Below, in pieces: positions 14,615 through 21,078 of a stretch of DNA of 21,078 nucleotides (positions are counted from its first letter, which is position 1; every line of letters starts with the position of its first letter). This DNA comes from SIG710 sp045648605 (GTDB lineage Bacteria; Bacillota; Clostridia; Oscillospirales; CAG-272): NCBI GenBank assembly GCA_045648605.1, contig JAZROG010000137.1, positions 1 through 21,078 of the forward strand, read 5' to 3'. The notes under the pieces are model-generated. The model was given only the letters and a program-made list of their open reading frames with translations. It was not told the origin of the DNA and ran no database searches. Both the position numbers and the translations under genes were made by a program.

Positions 14615-17500
14615 ATGAAAATTAAAAGAATATTGTCGCTGCTCTTCGCTGTACTGATGGTGCTCGGTAGCTTTAACCTTGCAGCTGTACAAACATTCGC
14701 AGCAATTTCAAAGGCAGACCTTGTTGAAGATGACATTGATCTGCTAAAAACGGTATTCAATTCCGCCGAGGACAGAGCGGCAGCAATGACCCACTTTGTC
14801 ACAGTTGGCGATTTTGAGATCTATGCCGACGATTATTCCGGAGAGGTTATCGTTAAGAATACCAAAACCGGTCAGTATCTTTGCACTAACCCCTATAGTG
14901 TTGGTTCCTCAAAGGCTTCCGACACACAGAAGTATCAGCTTCTCTCACAGGCAATCGTTTACTATACCGACAACACAACTCAGAAGACCTTTACCTCCTA
15001 TGAGGAAGGCTCTATGCGCGGTCAGGTAAAGATTGCAAGAATTAAGAACGGTATCAGAGTTGAATATTCTCTCGGAAGCGAGCAGACAAGACTTCTCGTT
15101 CCCAAGATGATAAGCAAGGCAAGATTCCAGTCTGAAATTCTTAAGCATGTTACCGAATCCGAGGCGAGAAAGAAGCTCACAACCTTCTATTCACTTAAGG
15201 ATCCCGCAGCGCAGAAGAATGATACTATGAAAAACGCTCTCTATAAGAGATGGCCCATCACAAAGGAGATGGCTATCTATATTCTTCCTACAGACGGTAA
15301 CGGTGCGGTAGGTATGCAGGACCAGAAGGAGATTGAGGCAATAATCAAGCAGTATTGTCCTCAGTATTCCTTCGAGGATCTTGACTATGACCACTCTCTT
15401 ACAAGATTTGAGGGCGAGGACAGAGAGCCTGCAAACTTTAAGTTCGCTATTGAATATACCATAGACGGTAATGAGCTGGTTGCAACTCTTCCCGCAAACG
15501 GTATCACCTATAACGAGGAAGAATATACTCTCGATTATATCGAGCTTCTCCCTTATATGGGTGCAAGCAAGAACCCCAATGAGGGTTATACATTCCTTCC
15601 CGACGGTTCGGGTGCTATATTCAGCTTCCTCGAGCTTGACACAGGAAGCGCAACAACAGTAACTGCTCCCGTTTACGGTATCGACTATGCTTTACAGACA
15701 ATTAAGGGCTCTTATGAGCAGACGATAGTTGCTCCCGTGTTCGGTCTTGTTGAAAATGAGCCTGTTTATAAGACTGTTGAAAAGCAGGAAGAGGTTCAGG
15801 TGGAAAAAGAGGTTGAGGTTACCGATGAAAACGGCGAAACTACAACTACCACAGAAACAGTTACAGAAATCAAGACCACTTACGATAAGGAATTCGTAGG
15901 AAATCAGAACAGAGGCTTTTTTGCCATTATTGAGGAAGGCGATGCAATGACTCAGCTTTCCACATACCATGGCGGTGCCTTCCATGAGTATAATACAGTG
16001 AAAATGACTGTAACTCCCCGTCCGAAGGACTCCTACAACCTTGCAACAGCTATCTCTGTCGGCTCTAACTCCACATGGACAGTTGTTTCCGAAAGACGTT
16101 ACACAGGTAACTTTAAGATAAGATACTTTATGCTCACAGATGATGCCATTGCCGAGGCAAACGGTATTGAGGACTATTACCAGACCTCTTGGCTTGGTAT
16201 GGGTGATGCATATAAGGATTATCTAAAGGACTCGGGTATTCTTACAAAGCTTAGCGAGGAGGATCTCGGTGAGGGCATACCGCTCTATGTTGAGACCTTC
16301 GGAGCAATCGAAAGCATCGAAAAGATACTTTCCATCCCTGTAACCGTTATGACTTCAATGACTTCTTTTGATGATATTCAGACAATGTATTCGGAGCTTT
16401 CTTCGGATGGCATCAAGAATATCAACTTTAAGCTTACCGGCTATGCAAACGGCGGTATGAAGTCCACCGTTCCCTATAAGCTGAAGTGGGAAAAGGCTGT
16501 CGGCGGCAAGGATGGCTTTAAGGAGCTTGTTGCTGATGCAAAGGAAAAGGATTACGGAATATATCCCGATTTTGACTTTGCTTATATCAACGAAACAGGT
16601 CCATTTGACGGCGTAAGCCTTAAAAAGCATGCTGTTAAGTCTATCGATAACCGTTACACAAGTATGCGTGTATATAGCGCTGCAAGACAGAACTATGCTT
16701 CCTTCTTCCAGCTTGCAATGTCTCCCGCTTACTACTATCGCTTCATCGATAAGCTTTCCGAAAATTACATGGATTATGATCCTATCGGAATTTCCGTATC
16801 GACTCTCGGTAATGCACTTAACTCCGACTTTGATAAGAAGGAGCCTTACAACCGCGAGGACGGAAAGAACTTTACAGTGGATGCATTCGAGTCACTTTCC
16901 GAAACATATGGAAGCGTTATGACAAATGGCGGTAATGCTTATATATGGAAGTATGCCGATCATATCCTCGATATGCCCCTTGACTCCAGCCGTTATATCA
17001 AATCTACCTATACTGTTCCTTTCCTTGGATATGTTCTCCACGGATATAAGAACTTTACAGGCTCTGCGATAAATATGGCAGGTGATATCCGTTATGAGAT
17101 ACTGAAATGTATCGAAAACGGTGCTTATATGTACTTTATCCTCTCTTATGACAATACAGAGCTTCTCAAAGAGGACAAACAGCTCAGTAAATACTATTCT
17201 ATCAGATATGATATCTGGTATGAGGACGTTGTAGAGCTTTATAATGAGCTTAATGCGGTTCTTGAGCCTCTTCAGACAAAGGAGATCGTAGATCATCAGT
17301 TCCTTGTCGGAGAGCGTGTGCTTGAAGAGGGAGAGGGTTATGATAATGAGAACCCCGATAAGTACAAGACCATGGATGACGGCCGTATCGTAAAAGTTGT
17401 TTACGAGGACGGAACAACCTTCATTCTTAACTACAACTATTTTGATGTAACCGTAGAAGGCACAGTAGTAGAGGCTTACGGTTATGTTAAGGTAAACTGA
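14615..17500 (+). CDS. Large secreted protein resembling DUF5696 family, with a glycosidase-like barrel region
   Basis: A 961-residue protein with a signal peptide (about 1-30, ending TFAA). The N-terminal half is beta-rich, with the FLPDGSGAIFSF motif at 327-338, and carries an E/T-rich hydrophilic insert at about 386-424. From about 550 to 880 the sequence alternates strand and helix: NINFKLTGYANGG, then YGIYPDFDFAYIN (Asp652, Asp654), ISVSTLGNALNSDFD (Asp738, Asp740) and a TNGGNAYIWKYADHILDMPL run. This looks like a (beta/alpha)8 barrel of glycoside-hydrolase type; the acidic residues at strand ends are candidate catalytic or binding residues (inference). AGGAG precedes the start, 22 bases after the previous stop. 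It may trim or bind the glycan outside the cell. The DUF5696 name is from memory and should be confirmed. Confidence 0.72.
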   Translation: MKIKRILSLLFAVLMVLGSFNLAAVQTFAAISKADLVEDDIDLLKTVFNSAEDRAAAMTHFVTVGDFEIYADDYSGEVIVKNTKTGQYLCTNPYSVGSSKASDTQKYQLLSQAIVYYTDNTTQKTFTSYEEGSMRGQVKIARIKNGIRVEYSLGSEQTRLLVPKMISKARFQSEILKHVTESEARKKLTTFYSLKDPAAQKNDTMKNALYKRWPITKEMAIYILPTDGNGAVGMQDQKEIEAIIKQYCPQYSFEDLDYDHSLTRFEGEDREPANFKFAIEYTIDGNELVATLPANGITYNEEEYTLDYIELLPYMGASKNPNEGYTFLPDGSGAIFSFLELDTGSATTVTAPVYGIDYALQTIKGSYEQTIVAPVFGLVENEPVYKTVEKQEEVQVEKEVEVTDENGETTTTTETVTEIKTTYDKEFVGNQNRGFFAIIEEGDAMTQLSTYHGGAFHEYNTVKMTVTPRPKDSYNLATAISVGSNSTWTVVSERRYTGNFKIRYFMLTDDAIAEANGIEDYYQTSWLGMGDAYKDYLKDSGILTKLSEEDLGEGIPLYVETFGAIESIEKILSIPVTVMTSMTSFDDIQTMYSELSSDGIKNINFKLTGYANGGMKSTVPYKLKWEKAVGGKDGFKELVADAKEKDYGIYPDFDFAYINETGPFDGVSLKKHAVKSIDNRYTSMRVYSAARQNYASFFQLAMSPAYYYRFIDKLSENYMDYDPIGISVSTLGNALNSDFDKKEPYNREDGKNFTVDAFESLSETYGSVMTNGGNAYIWKYADHILDMPLDSSRYIKSTYTVPFLGYVLHGYKNFTGSAINMAGDIRYEILKCIENGAYMYFILSYDNTELLKEDKQLSKYYSIRYDIWYEDVVELYNELNAVLEPLQTKEIVDHQFLVGERVLEEGEGYDNENPDKYKTMDDGRIVKVVYEDGTTFILNYNYFDVTVEGTVVEAYGYVKVN

Positions 17501-17519
17501 AAAGGAGAGGTGAAAAGCT

Positions 17520-18485
17520 ATGACAAATAATGCAGCAGTAAAAGCGCCGAAGAAAAGACGTCGCGCCGCTTCTCTTGATAAAAAGAAGGCCCGTGGCGGT
17601 TGGTGGTTCGTTCTGCCTTTCGCTATCGGATTCCTCGTTGTTTATCTTCCCATTCTTTGGGACTCGGTAAGATTCAGCTTCTATCATGTTAGCTCCCAGG
17701 CGGGAGGCGGTATGATCCTTGATTGGGTCGGACTTGAAAACTATACGGATGCACTTTTCGTAAATCCGAACTATATCCAGAACCTTATTTCAGGTCTTGG
17801 ACAGATGGCATTCGATATTCCCGCGATCGTAATTTTCTCTCTCTTCATGGCGGTTCTTCTGAACACAAAAATGAAGGGAAGAGCAGTGTTCCGTGCTATA
17901 TTCTTCATGCCCGTTGTCCTTGCAACCGGTTTTATGGCTTCTCTTGAGGCGAGCAACGTTCTTTCGTCTTACATGGATAGCACCTCGGGAATAAACGACG
18001 GTTCCGGAAGAAGCGCATCCTCCGATATCATCTCGGTCCTTGACTTTGAAAAGCTCTTTGACAAGATGAAAGTGGGTACTGAGATCGTTCGATACGTTAT
18101 CAGTATTATCAATAATATTTATGATATCGTTAACCGAAGCGGTGTACAGATGCTTATCTTCCTTGCGGGACTTCAGTCCATCTCACCCGCGATCTATGAG
18201 TCCTGTCAGATCGACGGTGCTTCCGGTTGGGAGACCTTCTGGAAGGTTACACTGCCTATGATAAGCCCCATGATCCTCGTTAATGCGGTTTATACCATCA
18301 TCGACTCCTTCACAGCTCAGTCGAACAGCATCATGCGATTCATCGACAGCGTTTATAAGGGCGAGATCAACGGTAATACCATCAGCTCTGCGATGTCTTG
18401 GATGTACTTCATCATTGTAATCCTCATCGTTGCTGTGGTTGCAGGTATATTCTCTGCATTCGTATTCTATCAAAGACGTGATTAA
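17520..18485 (+). CDS. CUT1-type sugar ABC transporter permease, third of the operon
   Basis: A 321-residue permease with a very basic N-terminus (KAPKKRRRAASLDKKKARGG), about six membrane segments and the EAA loop at about 225-250 (IYESCQIDGASGWETFWKV then LPMISP). Compared with the operon's first permease it has a long polar insert (about 148-200) between membrane segments, likely outside the cell. AAGGAGAGG sits about 9 bases before the ATG and the gene begins 20 bases after the DUF5696-like gene. With the next gene it forms a second heteromeric permease pair, for which no second solute-binding protein is present. It is of the MalF/UgpA type by order and loop. Confidence 0.9.
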   Translation: MTNNAAVKAPKKRRRAASLDKKKARGGWWFVLPFAIGFLVVYLPILWDSVRFSFYHVSSQAGGGMILDWVGLENYTDALFVNPNYIQNLISGLGQMAFDIPAIVIFSLFMAVLLNTKMKGRAVFRAIFFMPVVLATGFMASLEASNVLSSYMDSTSGINDGSGRSASSDIISVLDFEKLFDKMKVGTEIVRYVISIINNIYDIVNRSGVQMLIFLAGLQSISPAIYESCQIDGASGWETFWKVTLPMISPMILVNAVYTIIDSFTAQSNSIMRFIDSVYKGEINGNTISSAMSWMYFIIVILIVAVVAGIFSAFVFYQRRD

Positions 18486-18497
18486 GGAGGGATAAAA

Positions 18498-19553
18498 ATG
18501 GACGCACAGAATACTACTAAAATGCCAAAGATAACAAAAGAAACCAAGAATAAGATACGCGTTGATTTTGAAAGAACTCCTTTAAAGGACAGACTTAAGG
18601 CAAAATTCGGAACAGCATTTATCTATCAGAAGATAGGAATTGCAATATTCCGTTTCGTGCTTCTCATAGGTCTTTCGTACATCGTTCTTTATCCCTTCAT
18701 CTCAAAGATCGCATCCTCCTTCATGGGAATGAGCGATTTTGTTGATGCAACGGTGCGCCTTATTCCTAAGGACTTCACACTCAACATCTATAAGGCAGTT
18801 TTCACAGAGCTTGATTATTGGAAGGCATTTACAAATGTGTTTACTCTTTCGCTTATCTCCGCAATTTTGCAGACATTCTCTTGCTGCGTAATTGCTTACG
18901 GATTTGCAAAGTTTAAATTCAAGGGTAACGGAATTCTCTTCCTCCTTGTTATGCTCACGATGATCATTCCTCACCCAACACTTAAGCTTTCTATGTTCCA
19001 GAATTTCAAGGATTTTGACATTCTCGGTATCTTCGGATTGCTTACAAAGATCGGTATTCTTCCCGATAACTTTGCATACGGTCTCAGACTTACAAACTCC
19101 TATTGGCCTCTCGTTATCCTCTCCGCTTGCGGTCTTGCATTTAAGAACGGTCTTTACATATTCATGCTCAGACAGTTCTTCAAGGGCGTTCCGGATGAGC
19201 TTGAGGAGTCGGCTTATATCGACGGATCGGGTATCTTCCGCACATTCTTTACTATCATTATTCCCCTTTCCGTGCCGATGCTTATAACTGTGTTCCTCTT
19301 CTCTTTCTCCTGGCAGTGGACAGACAACTATTATTTGCCTCTGTTCTTCCCGACCGGCAGAATTTGTGACTGGAGCGACGTTATCAACGAAATCCCGATA
19401 TCCCTCAAGACAGATTATGCAGGAGCAAATCTCTTCGAACAGGCGATTCACAATACAGCAGGTATGATGGCTATCGCACCGCTGATTGTTGTTTATCTCT
19501 TCTGTCAGAGATTCCTTGTTCAGGGTATCGAAAGATCCGGTATCGTTGGATAA
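18498..19553 (+). CDS. CUT1-type sugar ABC transporter permease, fourth and last of the operon
   Basis: A 351-residue permease, longer than the 270-300 usual for the MalG side because of a polar, charged N-terminal tail (about 1-45) before the first membrane helix. The EAA loop is at about 235-258 (LEESAYIDGSGIFRTFFTI). About six membrane segments follow, with SWQWTDNYYLPLFF typical of the family. AAGGAGGG precedes the start, 12 bases after the previous stop. A stem-loop just after the stop closes the operon. No ATPase or regulator gene follows on this strand. Confidence 0.92.
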   Translation: MDAQNTTKMPKITKETKNKIRVDFERTPLKDRLKAKFGTAFIYQKIGIAIFRFVLLIGLSYIVLYPFISKIASSFMGMSDFVDATVRLIPKDFTLNIYKAVFTELDYWKAFTNVFTLSLISAILQTFSCCVIAYGFAKFKFKGNGILFLLVMLTMIIPHPTLKLSMFQNFKDFDILGIFGLLTKIGILPDNFAYGLRLTNSYWPLVILSACGLAFKNGLYIFMLRQFFKGVPDELEESAYIDGSGIFRTFFTIIIPLSVPMLITVFLFSFSWQWTDNYYLPLFFPTGRICDWSDVINEIPISLKTDYAGANLFEQAIHNTAGMMAIAPLIVVYLFCQRFLVQGIERSGIVG

Positions 19554-19572
19554 GCTTAATATTATATCCAAT

Positions 19573-19608
19573 AAGGGACTGCTTCATTATGAAGCAGTCC
19601 CTTTAGAT
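19573..19608 (+). terminator. Stem-loop closing the transporter operon
   Basis: A perfect 13-bp stem (19573-19585 with 19591-19603) encloses the loop ATTAT, 19 bases after the last permease stop. The T-run after it is short and broken (TTTAGATTA), so termination may be partial or aided by the next hairpin. Confidence 0.75.
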
Positions 19609-19620
19609 TATAGTTATATG

Positions 19621-19655
19621 AAAAAAGCTGCCTCTCGGTGAGACAGCTTTTCGTT
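19621..19655 (-). terminator. Terminator of the capsule kinase gene, possibly bidirectional
   Basis: On the minus strand AAAAGCTGTCTC and GAGAGGCAGCTTTT pair around ACC with a two-base GG bulge, then a six-T run. It begins 6 bases after the CpsD-type stop codon. On the plus strand the hairpin is followed by TTTTCGTTTTA, so it could back up the operon terminator. Confidence 0.78.
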
Positions 19656-20405
19656 TTACTGATTATCATTAAGCTTTGCGTATTGATTTTGTTCGTAATT
19701 ATCGTTTAGAGTATAATTTCTGTACGGTTTATTATAGCTTTTGTAGCCGAGCAAATACGACCTGTAGTTATATCCTGTGGACTCTGCCATGTTTAGAACT
19801 GCGCCTATGAGGCGGCAACCGCTTCTTGTAAGCTGCGATTTTACTCTCTGGAGAGTGCGGTGATTGGTATGATTGGCAGCCACATTTAAGATAACGCCAT
19901 CGCACTGAGCTGCAATAACAGCGGCATCAATAACGAGACCAAGCGGCGGAGTATCAATGATTATAAAATCAAATACAGAGCGGTAATATTCGATCATCTC
20001 CGCAAATCTGTTGCTTCCGAGAAGCTCAACAGGATTTGGAGGATACGGACCCGAGAAGACGATATAAAAATCAGAGAACTGGGTTTCATAAACGATTTCA
20101 TCGCTCTCTGCCTGACCTGAGAGGTAATGAGTGAGACCAATTATATCGTTCTCTGCAACATGCTTTTCGACCAAAACAGATTTTCTGAGGTCTGCATCAA
20201 TCAGAAGTACCTTTTTTCCGGATTCAGCCAAGCTCTTTGCAAGCTCCATTGAAACAAAGCTTTTTCCTTCATTCTGTCCTGAACTTGTAATTGCAATTGT
20301 TTTAATATCCGATCCGCTGAAAAGAACATTTGTTCTGAGTGTTTTAAATGCTTCCTTGATCTCATAGCGGTCAGGTGTTTTTATAATCAGATTTATGGTT
20401 TTCAT
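19656..20405 (-). CDS. CpsD/CapB-type bacterial tyrosine kinase (polysaccharide chain-length control)
   Basis: A 249-residue cytoplasmic BY-kinase. It has Walker A SSGQNEGKS at 41-49, the A-prime LLIDADLRK at 67-75 and Walker B IIIDTPP at 148-154. The C-terminal tail (211-242) holds nine tyrosines, the usual autophosphorylation cluster. The EAFKTLRTNV segment at 18-27 is the family's conserved oligomerisation motif. With a CpsC-type membrane partner it controls exopolysaccharide or capsule synthesis through cycles of tyrosine phosphorylation. The partner is encoded just upstream, 70 bases away. No clear Shine-Dalgarno lies before the ATG at 20405, and an in-frame TGA sits two codons upstream, so an earlier start is excluded. 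The nearest AGGA is about 30 bases away. Confidence 0.92.
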   Translation of the reverse strand: MKTINLIIKTPDRYEIKEAFKTLRTNVLFSGSDIKTIAITSSGQNEGKSFVSMELAKSLAESGKKVLLIDADLRKSVLVEKHVAENDIIGLTHYLSGQAESDEIVYETQFSDFYIVFSGPYPPNPVELLGSNRFAEMIEYYRSVFDFIIIDTPPLGLVIDAAVIAAQCDGVILNVAANHTNHRTLQRVKSQLTRSGCRLIGAVLNMAESTGYNYRSYLLGYKSYNKPYRNYTLNDNYEQNQYAKLNDNQ

Positions 20406-20418
20406 ATATCAAAGCTGT

Positions 20419-20428
20419 ACTCTAGAGT
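20419..20428. repeat. 10-bp palindrome in the CpsC-CpsD gap
   Basis: ACTCTAGAGT is a perfect palindrome 14 bases before the CpsD-type start codon, in the short gap where a ribosome binding site would be expected further downstream. It could be chance or a small regulatory site. Confidence 0.35.
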
Positions 20429-20475
20429 GAGATCCTTTCGTAAAAAATAGGTGGACAAAAAGCTAAAGGGATTTA

Positions 20476-21078
20476 TTATTTTGTTTTTTTCTTTGACGGC
20501 TTTTTTGCGCGGCCCTTGTTCTTTTGCCTGCGCAGAAGCGAAATATCGGGTATCGAGCCGAGTACGCAAATTCCAAGTGCCTTTTCAACATCGTCCGGTG
20601 TTCTGATGCTGTCATTGAAAAGATAAGCGACAACGATTATGGCAGCTGCCAATACAACACCGATGAAAACAGAAAAAAGGATGTTTTTGCTCATTTGGGG
20701 GCTGGAGGGAGTTATCGGGATCTCGCCGTATTCTTCAATGGTTATATCCTCAACACCCATTATTTCGATAGCTTTTTTTCTTGCAACCTTTGCAAAGGCA
20801 TCAACGAGAAGCTTTGCGCGTACAGGATCTTTATCTGTGATCGTTATGTCAACAAATCTTGTTTCGTTGTTATCAAGCGAAAGCTGACCCTTGAGCGACT
20901 TATAATTTGCAGAATTTTCACCGATCGAATCGAGAACCTGTCTTGAAACCTCATTGCTTTTTATAAGAATCTTGAAGTCATCCTTCAGAGTAACAGCACT
21001 GTTAAGGTCGTTTATCGAGGTCGAAAGTGAACTCTGTCTATTCAAAATATAAACTCTTGCTGTTGAACTGTAAAGAGG
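20476..21078 (-). CDS. CpsC/Wzz-type polysaccharide co-polymerase, partial (N-terminus outside window)
   Basis: The frame stays open to base 21078, so only the last 200 residues are present. It begins PLYSSTARVYILNR; the TTG at 21045 is an internal Leu, not a start. The visible part carries the extracellular Wzz region (SSLSTSINDLNSAVTLKDDFK onwards), a proline-rich ITPSSPQMSKN just before the final membrane helix (about 20 hydrophobic residues, SVFIGVVLAAAIIVVAYLF), and a short cytoplasmic tail ending in a basic Lys/Arg run. Such proteins activate the CpsD-type kinase and set polysaccharide chain length. Here the adaptor and kinase are split into two genes, as in Gram-positive bacteria. The first membrane helix must lie outside the window. 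Confidence 0.9.
   Translation of the reverse strand, partial: PLYSSTARVYILNRQSSLSTSINDLNSAVTLKDDFKILIKSNEVSRQVLDSIGENSANYKSLKGQLSLDNNETRFVDITITDKDPVRAKLLVDAFAKVARKKAIEIMGVEDITIEEYGEIPITPSSPQMSKNILFSVFIGVVLAAAIIVVAYLFNDSIRTPDDVEKALGICVLGSIPDISLLRRQKNKGRAKKPSKKKTK

Noticed and set aside
18702..19571. 289-codon open frame on the minus strand opposite the fourth permease
   Set aside because: It mirrors a strongly supported permease, is rich in charged and Cys residues as expected for an antisense shadow, and lacks a start signal.
19656..20405. Altered Walker A (GQNEGKS in place of PGEGKS) as a sign of an inactive kinase
   Set aside because: The essential GKS and both Asp motifs are intact, and I recall NEGK-type variants as common among Clostridial members of this family.
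21043..21045. TTG at 21045 as the start of the CpsC-type protein
   Set aside because: The frame stays open to the window edge and the residues before it match the family, so the gene is cut by the edge rather than starting there.

Overview
The window looks like chromosomal DNA from a Gram-positive anaerobe of the class Clostridia, probably a gut-type Oscillospirales or relative; no species is claimed. The grounds are strong AGGAGG-type ribosome binding sites, moderate-to-low GC with AT-rich gaps, sigma-A-like promoters, a split CpsC/CpsD-type capsule tyrosine-kinase pair, and an ABC importer without its own ATPase. No rRNA, tRNA, CRISPR array, transposase or phage gene was seen.

Layout. (1) 1-161: an intergenic stretch with a 12-bp inverted repeat, then the terminator of uxaC. 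(2) 162-1583 (-): uronate isomerase UxaC, on its own. (3) 1757-5009 (+): a tight three-gene unit of a MutS-like ATPase, an Lrp/AsnC-type regulator and a class I/II aminotransferase, read from a promoter divergent to uxaC. (4) 5010-5364: a convergent gap filled by a roughly 280-bp element with imperfect terminal inverted repeats, next to the ROK kinase terminator. (5) 5365-6324 (-): ROK glucokinase with a near-consensus promoter. (6) 6325-7332: about 1 kb without a credible gene, holding the promoter and a long, hairpin-rich leader of the next operon. (7) 7333-19553 (+): a 12.2-kb, seven-gene operon. (8) 19656-21078 (-): CpsD-type tyrosine kinase and the C-terminal part of a CpsC/Wzz-type chain-length regulator that runs off the right edge.

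The operon in (7) is the centre of interest. In order it encodes a giant secreted solute-binding protein (about 1080 residues, with two beta-sandwich-like repeats in front of the binding fold), two CUT1-type sugar permeases, a membrane protein joining a secreted NHL-like propeller and TPR to a Yip1-type membrane domain, a 961-residue secreted protein resembling DUF5696 families with a glycosidase-like barrel region, and two more CUT1-type permeases. There is no ATPase, no annotated-type glycoside hydrolase and no regulator. The simplest reading is a surface complex that captures and imports a complex glycan, sharing a housekeeping MsmX-type ATPase, with the NHL-TPR-Yip1 and DUF5696-like proteins as unexplained parts. 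Glucokinase and uronate isomerase nearby fit a carbohydrate-using lifestyle but do not identify the substrate. Functions are read from sequence motifs and recalled family knowledge; no search was run.
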